From positions 124,001-188,000 of the forward strand of contig JBCCOS010000002.1 of the NCBI GenBank assembly GCA_039025235.1: a DNA stretch of 64,000 nt, written 5' to 3'. The DNA comes from MED-G105 sp039025235. GTDB taxonomy: Bacteria > Pseudomonadota > Alphaproteobacteria > Caulobacterales > Parvularculaceae. The notes under the pieces are model-generated. The model was not told the origin of the DNA, did no database searches, and was given only the letters and a program-made list of their open reading frames with translations. The translations under genes and the position numbers were made by a program. This document shows, one piece after another, positions 18,176-27,243 of this stretch; position 1 is the first letter of the stretch; each line of letters begins with the position of its first letter.

Positions 18176-19678
18176 TTATTGGCGATTCAAAATCCGAGCA
18201 CCCTTAATCTTCAGGCGCCGCCAACCAATTACTACGCCAGTGAGGCTGAAGCCAATCCCGAGTAACGACAAGATAATAACGATTATGTCCCACAGGGGGC
18301 GATTGGTAACAAGGATACGGAAATCCAAACTGTGAAGGCCGTTATAGAGCCATCGTTTAATACGGTCGGTCTTTGTCGATCGAGAGAGGACCTGCCCCGT
18401 AACACCGTCGATGTGAAACCAAGTGTTGCTTTCGTCGTCGAATTTTACCCGCATAATGGGTAACGGCTTATAACGCTCATGCCGCGCATAATAGTATTCA
18501 TCGTACGCAGAGAGTATCTTTTTCTCCAGAATTGTCGCATCTGGCATTAAAGAACCAACATGCTGATCGACCCGATCAATCATATTTTCGATGCGCCGCG
18601 CGGGTCGCCCAAGCATCGCTGATAGCGCGACCCGCCTGGCCTTCGCATCAGTAAAGACAAGGTATGTACCATTCGTATGCTGAAGCCATTCGATCTCGCG
18701 CGGTTCAAAATCATCAGGTAAGGCCGCGGCAATTGAGGAAACATCGGGAGAGAAGCGAGATAGGTCAAGCGCACCGTTCGTATACCGGGCGATCTGCTCT
18801 TTTTTGCTCTCGCCGCGATTATCAAATACGCCCCAAGGGTTCATCGACATGAGGCCGCTAAAGAGAAACGTTATAACGAAAACCGCGCTTAAAAGACCGC
18901 CTAGATGATGCCAGAATTGTAGCCCTGAATACGGTGAAACAGAACCGCTACGATAGCGTCGTTTAACCCGTACGCGCATGATGCCTACAATAGTCCCGCT
19001 GATAGCCGCAATGAGGCCACCGAGGGATAGGACGATAACGACATTCACCCATGCCTGAGTATGCCGACGCAGAGCCGTCGGATAGATCCAATGAACGACG
19101 GCGCCCACCCAATTCCAATTACGCTCCCAGCGGGACGTATCGCGGACAACTTGGCCGGTTCGGCTTGACACATACAAAATGGCCCCTCGCCCGTCCGCGA
19201 CCGCAACCTTATGAAGCGGTCTATAGCCGTTCAAGCTGCCCGATACGGACCATTGATCGACGGAACTTTCCGCAAGGTGGGTGGCGGTCGCTCCATCTCC
19301 AGCGAAGCCTCTGGCGGCTTGCTCGGCGGCATCGGGGCCAATGTTAGAGATAGGCGCACCGTCGTCAGCAAAAACACCGCTCCATTGTCCGTTAGCGTCT
19401 TTTACGAGATAGGCAGGGCGTTGCAATACCGTGGAGAGCCGAAGCGCTGCAATCGGGCGTGGCGCTTCGCTCAATGCCTCCAGCGCTTTCAATGGAGAAA
19501 CCGCAAGTCGTTCGGTCTGAAGCACAGGGGCGTGTGCAAAGCGCTCGGACGGCGTGAGAGTGGGGAACGCCACATACATCATAACGATGCCAGAGGCGAA
19601 CCAAAGCAAGATCAACAGCGAAAATGTTACGCCGATCCAGCGGTGTAGGAGGAAGAGAAAACGCTTAATGGTTTTCAT
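18176..19678 (-). CDS. PepSY-associated transmembrane protein
   Basis: Inner-membrane protein of 500 residues of the PepSY_TM family, often found with iron-siderophore receptors and thought to reduce or release the imported metal. The N terminus (FLLHRWIGVTFSLLILLW...SG) is the family signature with its His-Arg-Trp. Further helices lie at about 205-230 (VNVVIVLSLGGLIAAISGTI), 255-280 and 455-480; the periplasmic parts carry the PepSY-type folds. It follows the TonB-dependent receptor by 66 bases on the same strand, so it is probably in the same riboswitch-controlled transcript. This makes a corrinoid or cobalt-linked role possible, but the family alone would suggest iron. Confidence 0.88.
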   Translation of the reverse strand: MKTIKRFLFLLHRWIGVTFSLLILLWFASGIVMMYVAFPTLTPSERFAHAPVLQTERLAVSPLKALEALSEAPRPIAALRLSTVLQRPAYLVKDANGQWSGVFADDGAPISNIGPDAAEQAARGFAGDGATATHLAESSVDQWSVSGSLNGYRPLHKVAVADGRGAILYVSSRTGQVVRDTSRWERNWNWVGAVVHWIYPTALRRHTQAWVNVVIVLSLGGLIAAISGTIVGIMRVRVKRRYRSGSVSPYSGLQFWHHLGGLLSAVFVITFLFSGLMSMNPWGVFDNRGESKKEQIARYTNGALDLSRFSPDVSSIAAALPDDFEPREIEWLQHTNGTYLVFTDAKARRVALSAMLGRPARRIENMIDRVDQHVGSLMPDATILEKKILSAYDEYYYARHERYKPLPIMRVKFDDESNTWFHIDGVTGQVLSRSTKTDRIKRWLYNGLHSLDFRILVTNRPLWDIIVIILSLLGIGFSLTGVVIGWRRLKIKGARILNRQ

Positions 19679-19744
19679 AAGCCGAAAGTCTATCGTTGGC
19701 GCGACCCTCTCTAATCGAGTCTGAGTCGCGCCTGGGTGAAGCGA

Positions 19745-21928
19745 CTAGAAGCGGAAATCAAGACCGACTTCAAAGGTCCGGGGATCCGCAAGGATCAGCT
19801 GGTCCGTCGAATACTCGGCGATGATAACATCGTCCTTATCCAGCACATTGTCCACACGAACCGTGAGACCGACGCCGTCTCGCACTTCCCAGCGAACATT
19901 TGCATCGACGACGGCGAAGCCTGGCAACTCTCGCGTATTCTCTCGATCACCAAATCGATCTCCAACATATCGAACGCCGCTCGTAAAACTCCAAGCAGGG
20001 TCTGGTGTCCACGTTACCCATAGGTTTGCTGCCTGCTCAGGGACGTTGCGCGGGGTATTGCCAGCGAGGGACACTAAATCGCCATCTGCGTTTGTCGTGT
20101 TAAACTCTTTGAACTCAGCATTTAGTACCGTGCCGTTGAAGTCGATCGAGAGCGTATCAATCGGGCGCACACCGAAGCTAAGTTCTATACCTTCAGAGCC
20201 CTGCTCACCGATTTGCCTATCGATCGTTGGATCGTCTGGATCTCGGGTGACAAGATCGTTCTTGCGGATGCGGTAAGCAGCAAGGGCCCATTCAGCGCGT
20301 CCGTCCCATAGGATTTGCTTCACACCAATTTCATATTGCCGTCCCGTGGCGAGATCGAATTCGGCTTGTGATGCGCGTAACGACACTGGCGACCCGATCG
20401 GATCGACCGACGTGCTTGCTTGCGCATAAAAGCTCAACTTATCCGTTGGCTGATAGACGGTTCCTAAACGCCAGGTGACGTTGCTGAAGTCAGCATCGAA
20501 CTCATCCGCTGTTTGGCCGTTGGAACGCGCGACATCAACGCGAGAAAAACTCACATTATCGTACCGCAATCCTGCGATGAAGCTGAACTCTGGTGTCACC
20601 TCAAGAACGTTATCGACAAAAAACGCATATTGTTGGGTATCTGTGCTGTAGTCAGGCGTTGTTTCATCGACGAAGAGAAAAGTACCTGGATCGAAATTAA
20701 CGATCGGCACCGAAGTTTCACCACCAAACGGCGAATTGTTGATATGTCTGAAATTGATATCGTTGAATTCACCGCCGACCGATAATCGATTCTCCATACC
20801 GCCAAAATTCGTGTCAAAGGTCGCAGCAGTACGGTTACCAACTTGGTCCTGGCGATGCAAAATCTCCAGATAGAAACTCCTATCGACAAGATTAGTATCT
20901 GGATTAAATATATAGTTCTCGAGATTGCGCCATTGCCGGTTCGCTTTGATATAATAGGTATCACTTGTGATATCGATAAAATCTGTAGGCTGCCAATTCA
21001 ATCGAAGGCGCGGCCAAGTGTCTTCATATTCTATAAATCCGTCTTCGACATTATAGTTTTCCCGTCGGTTTGCTTCGATGAGCTCACCGCCGATTTTCGG
21101 CGTCCCCCAATAGGGCGCATCCTCTATATCTGCGTAGTCGATGCTGAAGGTCGCGGAGAAATTATCTACGGGTTTCCAAAGAACCGAACCTGCAAAGACA
21201 AATCGACTTTGCTCAGCACGGTCGATAAAGCCATCGCTTTGAAAGTAACTGCCATCGACCCGAACAGCGAGCGTATCGTTAATGGGAACATTCCAGCCCG
21301 CCGCAAACCGTTGAACGCCATTATTGCCGGCTGAGACGAGCCCTTGCGTTGTTTCACCGTCGAGATTTGCACGCTTCGGCACATAGTTGATGGCCGCCCC
21401 AATCGCGCCAACACCGTGAATGACCGATGATGCGCCGCGCAACACTTCAATGCGTTCCAGGGTCCAGGTATCCGCGGGGAACGTGACGGTGCCAGCGCCG
21501 ACATAAAGCCGTGTACTGTCATAAAGGCTGAGCACGGATCCATTGCCAGCGAAACCGCGGACAGCGACGCGACTATTGCCGTTTCCGGGTGTCGCCGAAG
21601 ACGTCACACCGGTGGCGCGGGTTACGGCATCAATGGCACTAAAGTCCCCTCGTAATTGAATAGCATCAGCACTAATGATGTCGACGCTGCCTGGCGTTTC
21701 GAGCAGGGTCAAACCCAACCGGCCCGCAACTTCACTCGGTTCGGTCAGGCCAAGCGAGCCGCCGGTATACTCCCCCTCGACGATTATGACGTCTTGTTGT
21801 TCATCTGCACGCTGTTGCCCATCGGACGTTTCAGCGTTGGACTGCGCCGCCAAAGCGACGTTGGATTGAGAAATAGCAAGCGCAGCGACGCTCGCAACAT
21901 AGGCCATAGGCCGATAAATAGGTTTCAT
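19745..21928 (-). CDS. TonB-dependent outer membrane receptor
   Basis: Outer-membrane active transporter of 727 residues. A signal peptide (about 1-28, ending NVALA) is followed by a TonB box-like DVIIV (46-50), a plug domain (LETPGSVDIISADAI; ERIEVLRGASSVIHG) and a 22-strand barrel ending in LDFRF. No N-terminal STN signalling domain. By sequence it looks like the ferric-siderophore receptor class, yet a cobalamin riboswitch sits upstream, so the true cargo may be a corrinoid or another cobalt complex. It is followed by the PepSY protein. The weak ribosome site leaves the start slightly open (another Met at residue 8). Confidence 0.9.
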   Translation of the reverse strand: MKPIYRPMAYVASVAALAISQSNVALAAQSNAETSDGQQRADEQQDVIIVEGEYTGGSLGLTEPSEVAGRLGLTLLETPGSVDIISADAIQLRGDFSAIDAVTRATGVTSSATPGNGNSRVAVRGFAGNGSVLSLYDSTRLYVGAGTVTFPADTWTLERIEVLRGASSVIHGVGAIGAAINYVPKRANLDGETTQGLVSAGNNGVQRFAAGWNVPINDTLAVRVDGSYFQSDGFIDRAEQSRFVFAGSVLWKPVDNFSATFSIDYADIEDAPYWGTPKIGGELIEANRRENYNVEDGFIEYEDTWPRLRLNWQPTDFIDITSDTYYIKANRQWRNLENYIFNPDTNLVDRSFYLEILHRQDQVGNRTAATFDTNFGGMENRLSVGGEFNDINFRHINNSPFGGETSVPIVNFDPGTFLFVDETTPDYSTDTQQYAFFVDNVLEVTPEFSFIAGLRYDNVSFSRVDVARSNGQTADEFDADFSNVTWRLGTVYQPTDKLSFYAQASTSVDPIGSPVSLRASQAEFDLATGRQYEIGVKQILWDGRAEWALAAYRIRKNDLVTRDPDDPTIDRQIGEQGSEGIELSFGVRPIDTLSIDFNGTVLNAEFKEFNTTNADGDLVSLAGNTPRNVPEQAANLWVTWTPDPAWSFTSGVRYVGDRFGDRENTRELPGFAVVDANVRWEVRDGVGLTVRVDNVLDKDDVIIAEYSTDQLILADPRTFEVGLDFRF

Positions 21929-22190
21929 TTGACTTCATTATCCATGCGACTGGACGCTGGAAACCAGCGTCTTGGTTTGCGACATGGTGAAAAGTTGTTA
22001 AACGACGTGGACAGAGCAATGTTCAGTGAATTAAGAGCATTGCTCATTGTATCAAGAGCAACGCTGTGTGCATCACTCGCAACCGTCGAAACGACTGATG
22101 ATTTAAAGCCCCCTTCGTAACAACAACTTCCCACCTCACGTGGTATCGCCGCTACGGACAACCGTTCCCTCTGATAGCTCCCGATCAGGG
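21929..22190. other. 5' leader between riboswitch and receptor gene
   Basis: About 260 bases of leader on the minus strand. CTGAT/ATCAG (near 22165-22190) could form part of the expression platform; no U-tract terminator is visible, so control may act on translation. No gene seen. Confidence 0.5.
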
Positions 22191-22194
22191 GTGG

Positions 22195-22385
22195 GCGATG
22201 CGCACTGGCAGGTCTCCTGGCTCCCGGGTCGTAGCCCCAATCCGCGCCTTCCCAATCGTTGCCGCAAGCGGCATTGACCAGTGGCGTGAAGCGGCGAGGC
22301 TCGCCGGTCACAGTTGCGGGTACAGCTGCAGACTAAAAAGCGCTATGGCCTTCGCACTGCATTCCCTATTAATTCCCTTTCGGGA
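22195..22385 (-). promoter_or_regulatory. Cobalamin riboswitch
   Basis: Read on the minus strand, the conserved blocks of the cobalamin riboswitch occur in order: AATAGGGAATGCAGTGCGAA, GCTGTACCCGCAACTGTGA, GCCACTGG, GGGAAGGCGCG, and the B12 box AGCCAGGAGACCTGCC (22207-22222). It binds adenosyl- or methylcobalamin and lowers expression of the gene behind it. That gene is the TonB-dependent receptor at 21928, 270 bases downstream, followed by the PepSY protein. Confidence 0.93.
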
Positions 22386-22746
22386 AACCAACACAATTGC
22401 CGTTTAAAACTGCCGACAAGGGCTGTCTAGTGTTTTATGTAGTTAAGAACATCGTTTTGTCTGTTTGTTTCAACAGGGTACGTCGCCGCTAAAACGTCCT
22501 GTTGGGTGTTGGTATGAGTATCGTTGCGATCCCTGCCCTCGACCGTCGACCATCGTGATTCCGTCGAGGCATGCGCAGCAGTTCAAACCATTTTGGAGTT
22601 TAAGCCATTAATAATGAGATCGAAAAGATGGTGCCCGGTACGGAAGAAAATTCGAATACTAAGGCCAAGCGATCGACCGAACGCCGGACGGTTAGGCCGC
22701 CCCATCGGAGATAATCGCAAAGCGATCTATCGTGAGATAAATAAAA
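22386..22746. other. Gap between riboswitch and tRNA
   Basis: Holds a hairpin CAACAGG/CCTGTTG (22471-22504) and a stem GATAATCGC/GCGATCTATC (22710-22731) just past the tRNA 3' end, possibly its processing or termination hairpin. The open frame on the plus strand here reads antisense through the tRNA and is not a gene. Confidence 0.5.
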
Positions 22747-22831
22747 TGGTGCGGATGAGAGGACTTGAACCTCCACGCCTTACGGCACATGCACCTGAAG
22801 CATGCGCGTCTACCAATTCCGCCACATCCGC
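22747..22831 (-). tRNA. tRNA-Leu(CAG)
   Basis: 85 bases with encoded CCA. Acceptor stem GCGGATG/CATCCGC; anticodon stem CATGC/GCATG enclosing loop TTCAGGT, giving anticodon CAG (codon CUG). The long variable arm (TGCCGTAAGGCGT) and T-arm GGTTCAAGTCC are those of a class II tRNA-Leu. Confidence 0.96.
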
Positions 22832-23362
22832 ACATTCGAATATCGGCACTATTTGGGTGTCGCTTGGTTCTATCGACTTCTTTCGCCGTTTCAACTCTTT
22901 TTTGCGGCTTGCGCTTTGTCGCGCGGACATCAACCACACAGGCGCCGATGCGAAACACAATAGGCTCAACATAGCCGTATTCGATCATGTCAACGCTAGT
23001 TCGATAGTTTTAGCGTTTTGGTGAAGGCTCACGCCTATCATTAAACGCGTTGAAAGGTGGGGTGCATACCGAACGATAGTTTCGGTAGGAATATCTTTAA
23101 TTTTCGATTTGCATACGGTCTACATGCTTCTCAGTAATTGTAGATCCGGAGACCAGAGTCCGATCGAATTGACGAAAGGATGGGGTCATTCCCGTCGACG
23201 CACGCGGTCGCAACGATAAAATCAACAGGCTAGGAAACGCAAAAATTAGACAATCACACAATCCGTTTTATTCTGTCGGTCGCCGAACAATACCGAAGTC
23301 CTTGCTCACTCACGTTAGACAAGTAAAAGAAACACCGCCAATATTGAAGAAAACAAGCACCA
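22832..23362. other. Gap between tRNA-Leu and the PaaX-like gene
   Basis: The tRNA promoter must lie here, near 22840-22900. A 7-bp inverted repeat TACCGAA/TTCGGTA (about 23067-23087) may be an operator or hairpin. No gene seen. Confidence 0.5.
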
Positions 23363-24220
23363 ATGTATTATTATCAGCGCTTGCACAAAAAGGATATCTC
23401 AGCCCGAACCTTTATTCTTTCGGCATTTTCCGTCGCATACGCTAAGCCAAGATCCATTGGGCACCTTATTCAGGCTGGAGAACTATTGGACATTAGCGCG
23501 TCCACAATTCGGGTCGCTGTGGTGCGCCTTCAAAAAGAAGGCCTGCTGGAAAGTGTAGGACGCGGCATATATGGACCCGGGCCAAACGCGCGAAATCTGC
23601 TCAATCGTCTGCAATCATGGCAAGACGTGCTGCACCGCCGGCGCGATTGGGATGGGGACTGGTGGATGGCTCTTACAGGGATTCTGGGGCGCACAGATCG
23701 AAAGCAGTTGAGGGAGCGCGAACGCGCGCTCAGACTTTCAGGTTATCGCGACACGGGTGCCGGTTTTTGGGTCCGCCCAGCAAATTTGGCTGAAAGCCTT
23801 AAGCTGCATCGTGACGGTTTGATCGATATTGGACTAGATTCCGACATTGTCCTATCACGCGTTAGCGAGATAACGATGGCCACAACAGTTGATTGGTCCA
23901 GCTTATGGTCAATTAATGATTTGCACACCTCCTATACGGCGTCGATTGAAGCCCTTCGCGAAAGCATGGATCAGCTGCAAGACAAAGACCTACACGACGC
24001 TGCCGTCGAAACGTTTCTCATCGGACAATCCATCATAAAGGTAATCCATTTCGACCCACTCCTGCCAGCAGAAATGTATAACTCAGACCTATTCGAAGAA
24101 CTGCTATCGACAGCTATTGCATATGATAAACTCGGCAAACAAACCTGGGAACGCTTGCAATTTTCTTTAGAGCGCAATGATGCCGACGCTGACACTATAA
24201 TTGAAGCAGCCGATCAATGA
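23363..24220 (+). CDS. PaaX-family transcriptional regulator
   Basis: 285-residue DNA-binding protein like PaaX, the phenylacetyl-CoA-responsive repressor. The N-terminal winged helix-turn-helix spans about residues 18-70 (FSVAYAKPRSIGHLIQAGELLDISASTIRVAVVRLQKEGLLE), followed by the PaaX middle and C-terminal domains (DWDGDWWMALTGI; GYRDTGAGFWVRPANLAESL). No phenylacetate genes are adjacent, but acyl-CoA dehydrogenase and enoyl-CoA hydratase genes elsewhere in the window fit a regulator of acyl-CoA catabolism. The effector is unknown. Confidence 0.85.
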   Translation: MYYYQRLHKKDISARTFILSAFSVAYAKPRSIGHLIQAGELLDISASTIRVAVVRLQKEGLLESVGRGIYGPGPNARNLLNRLQSWQDVLHRRRDWDGDWWMALTGILGRTDRKQLRERERALRLSGYRDTGAGFWVRPANLAESLKLHRDGLIDIGLDSDIVLSRVSEITMATTVDWSSLWSINDLHTSYTASIEALRESMDQLQDKDLHDAAVETFLIGQSIIKVIHFDPLLPAEMYNSDLFEELLSTAIAYDKLGKQTWERLQFSLERNDADADTIIEAADQ

Positions 24221-24377
24221 ATTTCTTGCTCAAGTATTTTTCGATTTAAGTGGCCAATTAACTGGATATTGGCCTGTTAGTGCTGCCGAGCTAGTTCATG
24301 ATGTGAAGGGAGAAATTCGCTAGAAGCAGACATTCGTTAATCTCTTAAAAACTGTCACCATTATTGGATGATCCGGT

Positions 24378-24698
24378 ATGGCTCAAAGGAACCAACTAAC
24401 AAAAGGCCAAAAGCGAAGAGTAATGTACGTCGAAAATAAAGACGGCGATATCGACGGGGTGGCTGCACGAATTGGGTGGGTAACATTCTCAAAAACTGGC
24501 AAGTCTGTTTACTACAGAGGGAGAATATTAGCCAAAGCTACTGGCATTTCTGGCAATTTCATGGATGTTGATAGCCGCGAAGAGTACTGGGTTTCGGGCA
24601 TCAAAAAACGCGGCTCCAACGTCCACTGGGCGGAGAGCATCGAGGTGTTAATCGATGAAGATGCCCGTGAAGAATACCAAAGGCTTAGGTCCGGTTAG
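24378..24698 (+). CDS. Conserved hypothetical protein, 106 aa
   Basis: Small soluble basic protein of unknown function. It has no signal peptide or helix; the pattern RIGWVTFSKTGKSVYYRGR and the YWVSGIKKRGSNVHW segment look like a compact beta-rich domain rather than a chance frame. Hypothetical proteins of this type occur widely in bacteria. It lies alone between the regulator and a repeat element. Confidence 0.7.
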   Translation: MAQRNQLTKGQKRRVMYVENKDGDIDGVAARIGWVTFSKTGKSVYYRGRILAKATGISGNFMDVDSREEYWVSGIKKRGSNVHWAESIEVLIDEDAREEYQRLRSG

Positions 24699-24839
24699 GA
24701 TCTATCCCGCCCCGTGGACCTTACCGCAAACGGTAACTGATGGCGCCCGAAGGAAACCTTCAATCCCGGATCACCTGTTTTGGTTTGCCGGGAACCAGGT
24801 CGCCCGTTTGAAAGCACTTTTGCCATAAGTAATTGCCGC

Positions 24840-24945
24840 TAAAGTCGCTTCGTTACAAATGGAATCGATGAGCGGCTTTAGGTCTTTGTTTTTACGCATT
24901 TCGGGGCACGTGGGCCAGTAGCCACTTGAGCTCGAAATGCTCTAA
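24840..24945 (+). repeat. Subfamily B two-hairpin element
   Basis: AAAGTCGCT pairs with AGCGGCTTT (one G-T pair), then GCATTTC pairs with GAAATGC. Reads like a diverged reverse complement of subfamily A (shared GGAATC and TTTTTACGCATTTC). Its end (GAAATGCTCTA) supplies the TAG stop of the acyl-CoA dehydrogenase on the minus strand. Confidence 0.8.
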
Positions 24946-26111
24946 ATATCCATTTGGCGGGCGGCAAGATCGAGCATAATCTCTTCGGATCCACCGCCAA
25001 TCGCCATCACTCTTACTTCGCGGTAAATCCGCTCAATACGATGCCCACGGATATATCCAGCGCCACCAAGTATTTGCATCGCTTCGCGCGCACAAAACTC
25101 CATGCACCGGGTCGCCTCAACTTTGAGGAGCGATGCTTCAGCAATCGGACTCTCACCCTGTTTCACCCGCCACGCGCAGTTATCAAGGAGTGCAGCGGCT
25201 GCATTGATCCGACGCGCCATTTCGGCGAATTTATGTCGAATGACTTGATGTTTTGAGAGCGGTTTGCCGAATGTCTTTCTGTTGCGCGCCCAATCCAGCG
25301 CGTCTTCTGCGCAAATACGAGCGTACTCAATGGCTTGGGCCGACATTCCTAAACGCTCACTATTAAAGTTGCTCAAGATCGCCATTAAGCCAGAGTCTTC
25401 GGGGCCAATGAGATTTTCGACGGGCACACGAACCTCGTCAAAATGGATACTTGCCGTGTCCGATGCCCACCATCCCATTTTGTCAAGACGCGTTCGGGTA
25501 ATCCCTGGCCGATCTGCTTCGATCATTAGAAAAGACAGTCCAGCTGCGCCTTCCCCACCGGTGCGCACAGCAACAGTGAGATAGTCAGCAACGGTTCCAT
25601 TTGTGATGTAGGTTTTTTCGCCTGTGACCAGGTAATCGTCGCCATCCCTCACCGCTCGGGTCTGCAAGTTAGCAACATCTGACCCGCCTCCAGGTTCGGT
25701 CACACAGAGCGAAATGATTTTTTCGCCAGCGAGTACCGGTGGGGCGATGCGTTGTTTCAGCGCGTCAGAACCAATCGCTAATATCGGGGGTAAGGCGATC
25801 GTGTGGGTCCCAAGGGACGCCGCAACCCCACCTGACCCTGCTCGCGAAATCTCTTCGGCTGCTATCATTTGATGGAATACGTCGACCCCTTCGGAAACGC
25901 CGCCATATTCCTCCGGAAAACCGACACCGAGCATGCCGACATCAGCGAGCTTTTTATGCAGTTCAAGCGGATAACGCCCCGCCTCGTCCCACTCATTTAC
26001 GTATGGCGCGATTTCGCGCTCCACAAATTTCCGGGCCGTGTTGCGAAAAGCCTCGTGACTATCGGTGTGATGCGGCGATGGAATGCGCCCAAAGTCCTGC
26101 GGGGTTGCCAT
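24942..26111 (-). CDS. Acyl-CoA dehydrogenase
   Basis: FAD enzyme of 389 residues that makes the alpha,beta double bond in an acyl-CoA. Shows CVTEPGGGSDV, the FAD/substrate signature, and LGGAGYIRGHRIERIYRE near the C terminus. Where medium-chain enzymes have the catalytic Glu the sequence reads AIGGGS; by analogy with isovaleryl-CoA dehydrogenase the base may instead be the Glu in NSERL (inference). GGAGG is well placed before the start. The stop codon lies in a repeat element. Likely role is branched-chain or terpenoid-type acyl-CoA oxidation. Confidence 0.92.
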   Translation of the reverse strand: MATPQDFGRIPSPHHTDSHEAFRNTARKFVEREIAPYVNEWDEAGRYPLELHKKLADVGMLGVGFPEEYGGVSEGVDVFHQMIAAEEISRAGSGGVAASLGTHTIALPPILAIGSDALKQRIAPPVLAGEKIISLCVTEPGGGSDVANLQTRAVRDGDDYLVTGEKTYITNGTVADYLTVAVRTGGEGAAGLSFLMIEADRPGITRTRLDKMGWWASDTASIHFDEVRVPVENLIGPEDSGLMAILSNFNSERLGMSAQAIEYARICAEDALDWARNRKTFGKPLSKHQVIRHKFAEMARRINAAAALLDNCAWRVKQGESPIAEASLLKVEATRCMEFCAREAMQILGGAGYIRGHRIERIYREVRVMAIGGGSEEIMLDLAARQMDI

Positions 26112-26598
26112 AGGTTTTCCTCCGATCTTTATATTACTTATAATTTCTTATTATGATATTTTATGTAATATAAATGGACGTCTGACAAGACCGTAATTCC
26201 AACCCTTTGCACAAGCATTTCCAACCCAAGTGTGGGCGGTTGGCGCTTAGGAAATTCGTAAAATCAACAACTTAAAGCGCCCTTCGGATTCCTATTGAAA
26301 CGGAGGCGCTTTAATAGTTAGGCAGCGAAGCGAAATTACAGGCCAAAAATTGGCGCCCATACAGCGCAACTGGATATCCATCCAGTGACCCAAATGAGAA
26401 AAGTTAGCGATATAAGCGGTCGAGCAACGCCAATTATAATAAATGTGGCTTATGCTCTCGGGCGCGCAGCGCGTAGGATTGATGGTCAACTCGTGCGCTA
26501 AAGCCGTTGCGCCCCAAATCGAATTGCCGAACGGCTTTAAGTCTTTGTTTTGTCGTAGTTTCTCACGCGTAGGCGGCTATCGAGCCGATCGAAAATGC
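26112..26598. other. Gap holding two palindromic elements
   Basis: Apart from the elements at 26211 and 26499 only a strongly AT-rich stretch (26130-26180), the likely promoter of the dehydrogenase, stands out. Confidence 0.5.
26211..26314 (+). repeat. Subfamily A two-hairpin element
   Basis: GCATTTCC at 26215-26222 and AAAGCGCC/GGCGCTTT (to 26312). Hairpin 1 has decayed on its right arm (GGAAATTC). Confidence 0.85.
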
Positions 26599-26601
26599 TT
26601 A
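26499..26601 (+). repeat. Subfamily B two-hairpin element
   Basis: AAAGCCGTT/AACGGCTTT, a T-A pair where the copy at 59695 has C-G, so the pairing is kept. Second hairpin is degenerate. Confidence 0.75.
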
Positions 26602-26895
26602 GTGAACGCTGACCGGGTTCATCTCATGCTGTCGCGCCGCGGCAAAGGCAAGCGCGCGATCTCCGACGAGAGCAATTCGTTCACCATTGGCCGCATGAAC
26701 CGAATAAAGGATCGCATCATCGGGCAGATCGATCGCAGCGTCGGATTCTTCATCGACAAGATCGTCAGCAACCTCTTCAACGGTAACCGGACGGACATAG
26801 ACGAGGCGACGACCGCCAAGTTCTTCGAATTCCTTACGGGTCATCGACGAAAGTGGTTCTTCAACATGAAAACTCAGTTCGCGATCATGGGACAT
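26599..26895 (-). CDS. DUF1150 family protein
   Basis: 98-residue cytosolic protein of a family typical of Alphaproteobacteria, function unknown. Diagnostic features: LGGRRLVYVRPV, LYSVHAANGERIALV and the terminal ALAFAAARQHEMNPVSVH. GGAGGT stands just before the ATG. DUF1150 genes are often next to small heat-shock protein genes; none is seen here. Confidence 0.88.
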   Translation of the reverse strand: MSHDRELSFHVEEPLSSMTRKEFEELGGRRLVYVRPVTVEEVADDLVDEESDAAIDLPDDAILYSVHAANGERIALVGDRALAFAAARQHEMNPVSVH

Positions 26896-27208
26896 TTTGC
26901 GGACCTCCGATTCGAAGCTGGCCGGCTCAAAAATTAGAATAGGCGGGAATGACTATAAAACTATGAACGTAAGCCCTGAAGTTAGTGAACGCCTGATGAT
27001 ATCAACGTATGGTGAGTATATAACATTTCAATGCTTGTCCTAGTTCTTGTTTCTCACAGACGTGCGAGGACGTGCCATGGTTCTTGTAGTTCCGTAATGA
27101 GACACTTTTACGAGTCCTACGCCGGTATTCGCAACGGCCTCGACATTTATCATCACTAAATATCTTTAGATCAAGAATAAAGACATTTACGATCCAAAAG
27201 CAGTTGGT
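26896..27208. other. Gap between DUF1150 and uppP
   Basis: About 310 bases with no gene. Presumably carries the DUF1150 promoter; no clear motif read. Confidence 0.5.
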
Positions 27209-27232
27209 GATTGTTACGCATCAGTAACAATC
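27209..27232 (-). terminator. Perfect hairpin after uppP
   Basis: GATTGTTAC and GTAACAATC with a 6-base loop, 12 bases after the stop on the minus strand. No U-tract, so either a hairpin-only terminator or a 3' stabiliser. Confidence 0.55.
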
Positions 27233-27243
27233 ATTAGATGAGT

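Noticed and set aside
22524..23024. 166-codon plus-strand frame over the tRNA
   Set aside because: It reads antisense through tRNA-Leu (MRGLEPPRLTAHAP-type translation is a well-known artefact) and has no ribosome site.
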